40,131 nt of DNA. Source: an uncultured Erysipelotrichaceae bacterium (GTDB lineage Bacteria > Bacillota_I > Bacilli_A > RF39 > UBA660). How positions within the stretch are numbered: the first letter of the stretch is position 1; every line of letters starts with the position of its first letter. A program made the translations under genes and the position numbers. The notes under the pieces are model-generated. The model searched no databases. It worked only from the letters and a program-made list of their open reading frames with translations, and was not told where the DNA came from. The DNA lies in contig CADBKG010000021.1 of the NCBI GenBank assembly GCA_902795215.1, forward strand, positions 1-40,131. Direction: 5' to 3'. Shown here one piece after another: positions 16,052-22,881 of the stretch.

Positions 16052-16717
16052 CTACTCCATTAAATCAGGACGTTTATTTTTGGTTTTTTCTATCCTTTTT
16101 TCTTCACGCCATTTATCTATTTTTTTATGATCTCCGCTTACTAACACTGGAGGGACTTCCATACCTCGATAAACTCTAGGTTTTGTGTATACTGGGTAAT
16201 CTAGAAGATTATCTTCAAATGATTCACTTTCTAAGCTTTCTTTATTAATAACACCATCAATAAGCCTTATTGTAGCGTCCATAATTGCCATTGAAGGTAT
16301 TTCTCCACCCGTTAAGACAAAATCACCTATAGAAACTTCTTCGTCCGCAAGGGTTTTTATTCTTTCATCAAAACCTTCATAGTGACCACATATTATTATT
16401 AAATGTTTAATTTTAGAATACTTTTTAGCTTTAGCTTGATTGAATTTATTACCTTCTGGAGTAAGAAGGACTATATATGCATCGTTATCTTTATTAATAT
16501 CATCGATGCATTCAAATATTGGTTCACATCTTAAAAGCATTCCAGGGCCACCACCATAAATAGTGTCATCAACCATTTTATTGTTTAATTTTGAATAATC
16601 TCTAAAATTAATAATGTTTATTTCTACTTGTTTTTTTTCAATCGCTCTTTTTATAATCGATTCATTTAAAAAACCATCAAACATACTTGGAAAAAGAGTT
16701 AAAACATCTATTTTCAT
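16052..16717 (-). CDS. trmD: tRNA (guanine-37 N1) methyltransferase TrmD
   Basis: A 221-aa SPOUT methyltransferase with the trefoil-knot motifs IIICGHYEGFDERI (about 108-121) and SIGDFVLTGGEIPSMAIMD (about 130-148) that bind S-adenosylmethionine, plus the N-terminal KIDVLTLFPSMFDG. It methylates G37 next to the anticodon of tRNAs reading CUN, CCN and CGG codons, preventing +1 frameshifting; the tRNA-Leu(UAG) at 18865 is a typical substrate class. The start overlaps the TGA of rimM by 4 bp (ATGA), giving coupled translation. Confidence 0.97.
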   Translation of the reverse strand: MKIDVLTLFPSMFDGFLNESIIKRAIEKKQVEINIINFRDYSKLNNKMVDDTIYGGGPGMLLRCEPIFECIDDINKDNDAYIVLLTPEGNKFNQAKAKKYSKIKHLIIICGHYEGFDERIKTLADEEVSIGDFVLTGGEIPSMAIMDATIRLIDGVINKESLESESFEDNLLDYPVYTKPRVYRGMEVPPVLVSGDHKKIDKWREEKRIEKTKNKRPDLME

Positions 16718-17199
16718 ATAATTAACCCCCTTATATCGTTACATTTAATACATTTATTTTTTAAATCTATTTCTTTTATATATTCATCTATAAGTGGAAT
16801 TAAAAATTCTTTTTTAGCCTTTACTCTAACTAGAGTATCTTTACCATAGTTTTCTATAGAAATGACTTTTCCATAAATTGTTTTGTTATACTCAATATCC
16901 ATACCAATTAAATCATCTAAAATGTATTCATTTTCTCCTAGTTTTAATTCTTCTCGTGTAGTATAAACATCATATGCTTTATAATGCTCTACTAAATTTA
17001 TATTTTTCATATTATCTATTTTAATTAAATGATTGTTTTTATATATTTTAACATCAGTTATTTCATGTTTTTCATCATTTAAATAGATAGTATTGCCTTT
17101 TTTTAAAGCTTTATCTTTTTTATCAAATTTAGATTTAACTATTAAGTCTCCTCTAAGGCCATGCGTCCCGCTTATGTATCCTATTAGAATTTTTTCCAT
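16714..17199 (-). CDS. rimM: ribosome maturation factor RimM
   Basis: A 161-aa protein with the N-terminal GYISGTHGLRGDLIVKS motif of the RimM domain and a C-terminal PRC-barrel (residues about 90-160: YILDDLIGMDIEY, then FLIPLIDEYIKEIDL). RimM assists assembly of the 30S subunit head by binding protein S19 and is normally encoded before trmD, as here. The usual upstream genes rpsP and a KH protein are not present; instead tRNA-Ser lies upstream in the same orientation. Ends in TGA. Confidence 0.95.
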   Translation of the reverse strand: MEKILIGYISGTHGLRGDLIVKSKFDKKDKALKKGNTIYLNDEKHEITDVKIYKNNHLIKIDNMKNINLVEHYKAYDVYTTREELKLGENEYILDDLIGMDIEYNKTIYGKVISIENYGKDTLVRVKAKKEFLIPLIDEYIKEIDLKNKCIKCNDIRGLII

Positions 17200-17241
17200 A
17201 GTTAGTCACCCACTAAATAGATAATAACATAAAAATCCAAT

Positions 17242-17264
17242 AAAAAAAAGGCTTTTAAACCTTT
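17242..17264 (-). terminator. intrinsic terminator of tRNA-Ser
   Basis: Minus strand AAAGG (17260-17264) pairs with CCTTT (17247-17251) and is followed by a run of T residues. The stem is short but the U-tract is strong. Confidence 0.6.
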
Positions 17265-17274
17265 AAATATCATA

Positions 17275-17365
17275 TGGCGGAGTGGGAGGGATTTGAACCC
17301 TCGCGCCAGTTACCCGACCTACATCCTTAGCAGGGACGCCTCTTCAGCCTCTTGAGTACCACTCC
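17275..17365 (-). tRNA. tRNA-Ser (GCU)
   Basis: A 91-nt class II tRNA with acceptor arms GGAGTGG/CCACTCC, discriminator G and encoded CCA. The anticodon loop CTGCTAA gives anticodon GCU (reads AGC/AGU), a long variable arm is present, and the T-loop GTTCAAATC is standard. It has its own promoter and terminator. Confidence 0.96.
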
Positions 17366-17378
17366 AAGGAACAAGATA

Positions 17379-17407
17379 ATTGTACTAAATATTGTCCTTT
17401 TAGTCAA
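17379..17407 (-). promoter_or_regulatory. promoter of tRNA-Ser
   Basis: Minus strand: -35 TTGACT (17402-17407), 17-bp spacer, -10 TACAAT (17379-17384), placing the start a few bases before the tRNA. Confidence 0.85.
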
Positions 17408-17422
17408 GGTTTTTTAGTAAAA

Positions 17423-18625
17423 TTAACTTGCGCTTCTATATGTCTTCCCTGGTTCGTATGCTTTTCCTTTTATCTTAAATAAATTTTCTACACTAACAAC
17501 TTCAAAACCTTTAGAGTATAAATCTATTAATGATAACTCTACAGCATTTGCAGTACTTTCATATAAACTGTGCATTAAAACAATATCTCCATCTTGAGGA
17601 TTTTTCATAATTTCTTCATATATTTTATTTGTATCCCTTGTTTTCCAATCAAGAGTATCAATATCCCAAAGAATAGAAGATTTCCCCATTTTATCAAGAA
17701 CGCTTTGTTTAATTGCACCATAAGAAGGCCTAATTACTCCCATATCTTTTCCAGTTATATTCTTATAAGTATTATTAGTCATATTAAATTCATTTATAAC
17801 CTCATCATCAGACAAGTTACCTAAGTATTTATGATCAAAAGTATGATTACCTACTTCCATACCAGAATCAACCATCTTTTTAATTTCTGCTTGAAATGAA
17901 TCTATTCTATTTCCAACTACAAAGAATGTTGCAGTGGCATGATAATCATTAAGAAGTTCTATTATTTTATTATCATAAGAACTTGGCCCATCATCAAATG
18001 TAAATGCAATATGTTTTTTATTTAAATCTGGTTCCCAATTTTCATTTTTATATTTTTCATCATAAACCATTTCATAATCCATTAAGTTCTTTATTTCATT
18101 GTTATTAATTTTAATATTTATATCTCCAGTATCATTTTTATAATATGCTATTATTTCATTATCTTTGATATTATATATTCCGTCAGTTACACTTACAGAA
18201 TCTGTTATGTATTTAGGATATTTCAAAAATAATAGTTTTTTAAGTTTTTTTGTAAATTTCTTTTCATTTTTAATAATACTTAGAATACTTACTTCCCCTT
18301 TTGTTTTTGAATTATATATAAAGCTTTCTTTTCTTCCGCAATCCAGGTATACATTTACTTCACTTTTATTTATTTTAAAAACATTATAGTCTAAATTTTG
18401 ACAGAAGTTATCAACTATATATGAATCTACTAAGTCATTTAAAGTGTCATCATTAAAATATGGCTTTTTAAAATTCACTTTATCATTAAGCATTGATACA
18501 TTTTTATAGAAAACTTCAATACCAGTATCATTCTCTATCTGTATATTAATAGCGGCTTTTATAAATATTGCTAATATTATAATAATTAAGTATTTAAATA
18601 ATAATTTATAATAATCTACTGCCAT
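17423..18625 (-). CDS. membrane-anchored polysaccharide deacetylase, 400 aa
   Basis: One N-terminal hydrophobic helix (residues 7-25) places the rest outside. Residues about 30-190 form a lead domain resembling the DUF4163/DUF3298 part of PdaC-type enzymes. Residues about 200-390 are a NodB deacetylase: HIAFTFDDGPSS carries the catalytic base and metal Asp, NHTFDH supplies the two metal His, then RPSYGA, WDIDTLDW and a final IVLMHS. All catalytic motifs are intact, so it probably removes acetyl groups from cell-wall glycans (peptidoglycan or a related polymer), which changes lysozyme sensitivity. A role in the spore cortex cannot be excluded. Start after an AGAGG ribosome binding site; single-gene unit. 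Confidence 0.92.
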   Translation of the reverse strand: MAVDYYKLLFKYLIIIILAIFIKAAINIQIENDTGIEVFYKNVSMLNDKVNFKKPYFNDDTLNDLVDSYIVDNFCQNLDYNVFKINKSEVNVYLDCGRKESFIYNSKTKGEVSILSIIKNEKKFTKKLKKLLFLKYPKYITDSVSVTDGIYNIKDNEIIAYYKNDTGDINIKINNNEIKNLMDYEMVYDEKYKNENWEPDLNKKHIAFTFDDGPSSYDNKIIELLNDYHATATFFVVGNRIDSFQAEIKKMVDSGMEVGNHTFDHKYLGNLSDDEVINEFNMTNNTYKNITGKDMGVIRPSYGAIKQSVLDKMGKSSILWDIDTLDWKTRDTNKIYEEIMKNPQDGDIVLMHSLYESTANAVELSLIDLYSKGFEVVSVENLFKIKGKAYEPGKTYRSAS

Positions 18626-18739
18626 TTTTAAAACCTCTTTTTAATTATACCACTTATTTATTATTTTGCGCAGAAAACTTTTAATAATAAGTAAAATACT
18701 TATTAGAACAAAAAAAAGAGCCGATTGCCTAAAAACTTC

Positions 18740-18768
18740 TTGCATGAGGGACTAATTTGTGTTATTAT
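18740..18768 (+). promoter_or_regulatory. promoter of the tRNA-Ile2/tRNA-Leu unit
   Basis: -35 TTGCAT (18740-18745), 17-bp spacer, -10 TATTAT (18763-18768), about 12 bp before the first tRNA. Confidence 0.8.
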
Positions 18769-18780
18769 TAAGTAGTCGAT

Positions 18781-18857
18781 GGATCTTTAGCTCAGTTGGT
18801 TAGAGCAATCGGCTCATAACCGATCGGTCGTAGGTTCGAGTCCTACAAGATCCACCA
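18781..18857 (+). tRNA. tRNA with CAU anticodon, probably tRNA-Ile2 (lysidine type)
   Basis: A 77-nt tRNA with acceptor arms GGATCTT/AAGATCC, encoded CCA and anticodon loop CTCATAA (CAU). Body and T-arm (GGTCGTAGGTTCGAGTCCTAC region) look like the Bacillus minor isoleucine tRNA whose C34 is changed to lysidine by TilS to read AUA, rather than elongator or initiator Met (the acceptor start is not that of initiator tRNA). AUA codons are abundant in this genome. Elongator tRNA-Met is the alternative. Confidence 0.9.
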
Positions 18858-18864
18858 CTTTTTT

Positions 18865-18948
18865 GCGGGTATGGCGGAATTGGCAGACGCGCTAGACTTA
18901 GGATCTAGTGGTTATACCGTGCAGGTTCAACTCCTGTTACCCGCACCA
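18865..18948 (+). tRNA. tRNA-Leu (UAG)
   Basis: An 84-nt class II tRNA, acceptor arms GCGGGTA/TACCCGC, encoded CCA, anticodon loop CTTAGGA giving UAG, extended variable arm. It starts 7 bp after the preceding tRNA and shares its promoter. Confidence 0.95.
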
Positions 18949-18960
18949 CTTTAAGTATTA

Positions 18961-18986
18961 AGGTAGCTAGGGCTATCTTTTTTTAT
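18961..18986 (+). terminator. intrinsic terminator of the tRNA pair
   Basis: Stem AGGTAGC (18961-18967) with GCTATCT (18972-18978), loop TAGG, then TTTTTTATT. A weaker second hairpin (AACGA/TCGTT, 18995-19013) followed later by a T-run may act as backup. Confidence 0.8.
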
Positions 18987-19060
18987 TGTTTGTTAACGAA
19001 CCTCGACCTCGTTATGAGCTCTTTTTTTTAAAAGTTACTAGTTTTTAAATTTTTGCATTC

Positions 19061-19089
19061 AAAAAACAAGCTAATTTATAACTGCTTGT
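19061..19089 (-). terminator. intrinsic terminator of the 19076 gene
   Basis: Stem ACAAGC (19066-19071) with GCTTGT (19084-19089), 12-base loop containing the stop codon, then a T-run on the minus strand (complement of 19061-19065). Confidence 0.75.
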
Positions 19090-19381
19090 CTTTTTTATCT
19101 GCTTCATATTCAACTAATGATATTCCATTATCTAAATATTTTTGATTTCCAACCATTACTATTTGAGTGTAATTATATTTTTCTTTTAACTCATCGATTG
19201 AAATATGCTTAACATTTTCATAAGATTGTTCGTTAACTTTATTAACACCTACTTTTATGACTGGATTATTATTAAAGTCTATTGAAACACTATATTCACA
19301 AACTTTAATAATATCGTTTTTATCATTCTTGTTTTCAAATAAACTACCAACAAAATATGGTAAAGAAATATTTTTGTTCAT
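19076..19381 (-). CDS. hypothetical protein, 101 aa
   Basis: Not recognised. A soluble protein with a mixed strand/helix pattern (YSVSIDFNNNPVIKVGVNKV) and no membrane segment or catalytic motif. It has a GAAGGAG ribosome binding site and lies 53 bp after the 19435 gene in the same direction, with a terminator at its own end, so the two may form one operon of unknown function. Confidence 0.65.
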   Translation of the reverse strand: MNKNISLPYFVGSLFENKNDKNDIIKVCEYSVSIDFNNNPVIKVGVNKVNEQSYENVKHISIDELKEKYNYTQIVMVGNQKYLDNGISLVEYEADKKDKQL

Positions 19382-19434
19382 AATAACTCCTTCTTTAATT
19401 TAATTATATCATGATTTATTAAAATAAACTATCT

Positions 19435-19935
19435 TTAATGGTTAATACTTTGTTTGTAGTTTAATTCATCAAATTTAGTTAAATCATCTAATTTTAAACC
19501 CAACTTATCATATATAGCTTCTACATCATCAATGCTTACTCCACTTGTATACCAATTGCAATATTTCCTAGTTGGTGATATATAATGTTGCCCTTTACCT
19601 TTTATAATAGCTATTTCATTAATATCCTGGTAATTAACTTCTTCTTCACTTAGTCTATTAAAATGATATTTATCATTACTTAGTGCTTTATCTAGCATTT
19701 CAACTATTTCTCTTTCATCACTATATACATAATAGTTTTCAACTTGATCAAGTAAAAAGGATAATACTTTAAAAAAATCTTCTTGCAGCATACCATCTGG
19801 TATCATAAATGGCATATAAATATCCCCATCTTTATATTTCGGTTTTTCTTGGAATATAGTCTTTACTATATTTATATAAAATAACCTATATATCTTTTTA
19901 TTTTCTTTTTGTTCACATAATGTTACTACTTTCAT
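19435..19935 (-). CDS. hypothetical protein, 166 aa
   Basis: Not recognised. A soluble mixed alpha/beta protein; the first part (MKVVTLCEQKENKKIYRLF) looks like a beta strand and turn, and the last third is acidic (DDVEAIYDKLGLKLDDLTKFDE). There is no membrane segment. AAGGAAGG precedes the ATG, and an extended -10 promoter (19956-19964) is close upstream, divergent from the promoter of the frameshifted plus-strand gene. Confidence 0.65.
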   Translation of the reverse strand: MKVVTLCEQKENKKIYRLFYINIVKTIFQEKPKYKDGDIYMPFMIPDGMLQEDFFKVLSFLLDQVENYYVYSDEREIVEMLDKALSNDKYHFNRLSEEEVNYQDINEIAIIKGKGQHYISPTRKYCNWYTSGVSIDDVEAIYDKLGLKLDDLTKFDELNYKQSINH

Positions 19936-19955
19936 ATTAACAACCTTCCTTTATT

Positions 19956-19964
19956 AGTATAACA
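19956..19964 (-). promoter_or_regulatory. extended -10 promoter of the 19435 gene
   Basis: Minus strand TGTTATACT: a TG motif one base before TATACT, with no good -35. Confidence 0.5.
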
Positions 19965-20010
19965 TATTTTTACACAAAATCACTTAAAATTGTCATTTTA
20001 TAAATAATAC

Positions 20011-20039
20011 TTGCATAAAATATAAAAAAGTGGTATATT
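20011..20039 (+). promoter_or_regulatory. promoter of the frameshifted small gene
   Basis: -35 TTGCAT (20011-20016), 17-bp spacer, -10 TATATT (20034-20039), followed by AAGGAGGGA ribosome binding site at 20064-20072. Confidence 0.75.
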
Positions 20040-20078
20040 TGGTAACGCTGTCTTTAAAAGAAAAAGGAGGGATTTTAT

Positions 20079-20254
20079 ATGGAAAACAAAATAAAAGAAT
20101 TAAGAAATAAAATGGTTTATTTAAATGAACTAAAAGGTAAAAAAGCAGATTAGAAGAATTATCAGACAAAGACATTGCAAATCTAACTATAAGTTTATTA
20201 TCATATGGTTATTTAAATTTAGATGAACCACAAAAAACAGTATCATTAAGATAA
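20079..20254 (+). pseudogene. small gene interrupted by a frameshift
   Basis: The 351-bp gap between the 19435 and 20287 genes holds this plus-strand gene. ATG at 20079 follows an excellent AAGGAGGGA site and a good promoter, but the frame stops after 24 codons at TAG (ends 20153): MENKIKELRNKMVYLNELKG, KKAD. Restoring one base near 20149 (GATTAG to GATTTAG) opens a 58-codon frame continuing LEELSDKDIANLTISLL, then SYGYLNLDEPQKTVSLR, TAA at 20254, right before a terminator. The helical coiled-coil start and shift in frame at a T-run argue for a real or sequencing single-base deletion. The family is not recognised. Confidence 0.6.
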
Positions 20255-20289
20255 AAAAATAAGACTACAGTTTAGTAATCTTATTTTTA
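20255..20289. terminator. bidirectional intrinsic terminator
   Basis: AATAAGACTAC (20258-20268) pairs with GTAATCTTATT (20275-20285) with one mismatch; T-rich runs follow on both strands. It serves the plus-strand small gene and the minus-strand 20287 gene, whose stop codon lies beside it. Confidence 0.8.
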
Positions 20290-20709
20290 TTTGTCTCCAT
20301 TTAACATATTTAATAAATCTATTTTAAACATATCCTTTGCTTCATTCTGTTTACTAATCATAACTCCTTTATAGGTCGTTAATTCAGCCATATGACCTTC
20401 TAGTAATATATCTTCTGGTGAAATAGTATCAAGCATAACCATATTTTCAGAAGGATACACAACATAATGAAGTTTTACATCACCATGTACTTGACTAAAC
20501 ATTTGGTCACTTGGTAATTTAAGTTCGTAAGTTACAGAACCTTTTTCTTTATCAGTTGCAACTTTTTCACCTAAAAATTTACCACTTCTAAATGATGGAT
20601 AATATTCGAAATTAAGTTTCTTGTAAGCTAGCATATTATACTTCTTTAATGCTCTTTCAAGCTTACGATACTCATTTTCATTAATGTAATCAAGTATAAA
20701 TCCTTTCAT
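20287..20709 (-). CDS. hypothetical protein, 140 aa
   Basis: Not recognised. A soluble protein with an alpha-helical start (NENEYRKLERALKKYNML) and a beta-rich centre (GSVTYELKLPSDQMF, KLHYVVYPSENMVML). It is probably well expressed: AAGGGGG ribosome binding site, perfect -35 TTGACA promoter, and its own terminator. No neighbour clarifies its role. A palindrome GGGTA-N6-TACCC at 20778-20793 lies just before the -35 and may be an operator. Confidence 0.72.
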   Translation of the reverse strand: MKGFILDYINENEYRKLERALKKYNMLAYKKLNFEYYPSFRSGKFLGEKVATDKEKGSVTYELKLPSDQMFSQVHGDVKLHYVVYPSENMVMLDTISPEDILLEGHMAELTTYKGVMISKQNEAKDMFKIDLLNMLNGDK

Positions 20710-20742
20710 AAAATTTACCCCCTTAATTCCTAATTGCGTTGT

Positions 20743-20771
20743 ATTTTAACATATTTTCTTAATTTTGTCAA
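20743..20771 (-). promoter_or_regulatory. strong promoter of the 140-aa gene
   Basis: Minus strand: perfect -35 TTGACA (20766-20771), 17-bp spacer ending in TGT, -10 TAAAAT (20743-20748). An inverted repeat GGGTA/TACCC (20778-20793) lies immediately upstream. Confidence 0.85.
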
Positions 20772-20818
20772 TTTTTTGGGTACTTTTCTACCCTATATTA
20801 TAGCAAAATAACGTCATT

Positions 20819-21964
20819 TTAAGTGTTTTTTTCTATAGTTTTTTTTAAAATTGACATAAAAATGACAAAAATTATTATAATCCCTAATAATATATATATA
20901 ATTAAATTATTTTTAACAAAAATTACATCTAATAATAGCAATATTAAACCAAGTATAGAGTATGCAAGTATTATTATATTAGAAATATCTTTTCTTTTTC
21001 TTAAAAACATTATACTTAATATAATTGTTCCTATCATAAATAAAACACTACAGATATTCATCATCATATTAAATATCTTATTTATTTTTCTTTGATTATT
21101 TGATTTCTTGTTTTTATGTTCCTCAACTTTAATTATTTTTTCAAGAGCTTTCTCACCACTTTTATTAAGTAATTTTTGCCCCATTGAAACAAGATCTTTA
21201 TTAAAAGTCATTCTTATACTTACTCCATTACCTTTTTTAACATTATCTATATTTGCGAGTAATCCTCTATATAAGTAGTTACCTTTTTTATCTTTTCTTT
21301 CACTTATTGGTGAAACTTTACCAAGCAATGATCCATGGGCATAATACTTAAATTCATCTGCACTTGAATCTCCAGGCGCGACTAGCTGTAATTTCATATT
21401 TTTAATATCATCAAAGTTATCTGGAATAAACTTATAATATAACTCTGCGACATCTTCATGTAATACTACTACTTGATCTATATAATATTCAAAATAGTAA
21501 ACTATGTATCCCTCTTCATTTGGATTATATACAGATACTACTACCCCATTATCATTACTTTTTTTAGTATATATTTTGCTATCACCTTTTTTAGCAATCT
21601 TTTTTTCTTTATAATCCTCATTTGCTTTTTCTAAGAGTGAAAAGTCTATATCTTTTTCTTTTATTTTAAAGGATGATGCTTTTTTTAAACTGACTGCTTT
21701 TGCATTATAAATTGAACTTTTAGAAAAGTTAATTTTTCCTTTTTTATATTCTGGTAAAGAAACATCTCTATAATCTATTTCCCTTGTAAATTTATTAAGT
21801 GAGCCTTTAACAACAACAGCTTCTTCAACATGCATACTTCCCACAAAATCAATAGAACTATTTATAAATACATTTGTTACTTCATAATCTATTTTTTCTA
21901 CTTCTTTAGCATTAACAAATATTGGAAACATTAATAATATTAATAATATTTTGATTTTTTTCAT
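20819..21964 (-). CDS. DUF2207-like membrane protein, 381 aa
   Basis: A Sec signal peptide (KKIKILLILLMFPIFVNA), an extracytoplasmic domain of about 270 residues (YEVTNVFINSSIDFVGSMHV, later YYFEYYIDQVVVLHEDVAELYYKF), and three hydrophobic helices near the C-terminus (about 297-375). Architecture, the early strand pattern and the neighbouring lemA gene match the DUF2207 family, which pairs with LemA across bacteria; function unknown. It is shorter than many members, lacking the Gly-rich tail. It lies 50 bp after lemA, but a hairpin terminator sits between them, so its expression may depend on read-through. Confidence 0.8.
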   Translation of the reverse strand: MKKIKILLILLMFPIFVNAKEVEKIDYEVTNVFINSSIDFVGSMHVEEAVVVKGSLNKFTREIDYRDVSLPEYKKGKINFSKSSIYNAKAVSLKKASSFKIKEKDIDFSLLEKANEDYKEKKIAKKGDSKIYTKKSNDNGVVVSVYNPNEEGYIVYYFEYYIDQVVVLHEDVAELYYKFIPDNFDDIKNMKLQLVAPGDSSADEFKYYAHGSLLGKVSPISERKDKKGNYLYRGLLANIDNVKKGNGVSIRMTFNKDLVSMGQKLLNKSGEKALEKIIKVEEHKNKKSNNQRKINKIFNMMMNICSVLFMIGTIILSIMFLRKRKDISNIIILAYSILGLILLLLDVIFVKNNLIIYILLGIIIIFVIFMSILKKTIEKNT

Positions 21965-21988
21965 ATGTACCTCTATAATTTTTCTCTC

Positions 21989-22015
21989 AAAAAAAACTTA
22001 ACAGATGTTAAGTTT
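21989..22015 (-). terminator. intrinsic terminator between lemA and the DUF2207-like gene
   Basis: Minus strand AAACTTAACA pairs with TGTTAAGTTT around a very tight loop (21994-22015), followed by TTTTTTTTGAG. It includes the lemA stop codon. Confidence 0.8.
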
Positions 22016-22566
22016 TAAAATTCTACTTTGACGTTTTCTTTTTCTTCTTCGTCTGCTTTAAAGTATTCAACTTTTGTAAATTTAAATGTATTTGCAATTA
22101 AATTAGATGGGAACATTTCTACCGCATTATTTAATTTAAGTGCTGTATCATTATAAAATTTACGTGCAAAACTTATTTTATCTTCTGTATCTTTTAATTG
22201 TGCTTGTAAATCTAAGAAACTTTGATTAGCTTTTAAATCAGGATATTGTTCAACGGTAACAAGCAGTCTACTAAGCGCACCATTAAGTTCTTTATCAGCA
22301 TTTAACGCTTGTTCTTTTGTGCCTGCTGTTAAATAAGAATTTCTTGCTTTAATAACGTTTTCAAGAGTTTCTTTTTCATGTTTAGCATAACCCTTAACTG
22401 TTTCTACTAAATTTGGAATTAAATCAAATCTTCTTTTAAGTTCTACATCAATTTGACTCCATTGATCATTTACTTTATTTCTTAAACTAACTAAATTATT
22501 ATATGTAGATACAACATATAAAACAATTGCTGCGATAATTACAAGTATTATTATTAATGCAACCAC
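22015..22566 (-). CDS. lemA: LemA family protein
   Basis: A 183-aa LemA protein: N-terminal hydrophobic helix (residues 3-19), then the family core YNNLVSLRNKVNDQWSQIDV, ELKRRFDLIPNLVETVKGYA, and later NELNGALSRLLVTVEQYPDL with ANQSFLDLQ. LemA proteins are membrane-anchored helical bundles exposed on the outer face; their activity is not known, but they are nearly always beside DUF2207-type membrane proteins. The start is GTG (22564-22566) after AGGAGGAG. It begins 20 bp after ylxM and so may be the third gene of the ftsY-ylxM operon. Confidence 0.94.
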   Translation of the reverse strand: MVALIIILVIIAAIVLYVVSTYNNLVSLRNKVNDQWSQIDVELKRRFDLIPNLVETVKGYAKHEKETLENVIKARNSYLTAGTKEQALNADKELNGALSRLLVTVEQYPDLKANQSFLDLQAQLKDTEDKISFARKFYNDTALKLNNAVEMFPSNLIANTFKFTKVEYFKADEEEKENVKVEF

Positions 22567-22586
22567 TTTTAATCTCCTCCTTATAT

Positions 22587-22880
22587 TTAAATATTATCAT
22601 ATTTCTCTATTCTAGACAATACTTCTTTTTCATTTTTAAATTCTTTTTTTATTAATTCTTCTCTTTTTAGAATATGTAATTTATCTTCATAATCTAAAAG
22701 TAATTCTTTTGTTCTATTAATTTGTTTACTAACTGCTGCTTTACTAACGTTATCATTACTTGCTATTTCATCAACAGTTAAGTTTTCAAAATAGTAATCC
22801 TTAAAATAATCAGCTTGTTTTTCAGTCAGTAATTTATAATATATATCAAATAATCTTGTATAGTATAAAGTTTCTTCCAT
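22587..22880 (-). CDS. ylxM: YlxM, DNA-binding-like SRP accessory protein
   Basis: A 97-aa helix-turn-helix protein of the YlxM/p13 family: LLTEKQADYFKDYYFENLTV then IASNDNVSKAAVSKQINRTK, similar to a sigma region 4. In Firmicutes it is encoded between ftsY and ffh and is thought to act with the signal recognition particle. Here it begins 1 bp after the ftsY stop. ffh itself is not in the window; lemA follows instead. Confidence 0.93.
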   Translation of the reverse strand: MEETLYYTRLFDIYYKLLTEKQADYFKDYYFENLTVDEIASNDNVSKAAVSKQINRTKELLLDYEDKLHILKREELIKKEFKNEKEVLSRIEKYDNI

Positions 22881-22881
22881 A

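Noticed and set aside
19993..20175. 60-codon minus-strand frame
   Set aside because: Antisense to the promoter and start of the plus-strand small gene; no ribosome binding site, and low-complexity Phe/Leu translation.
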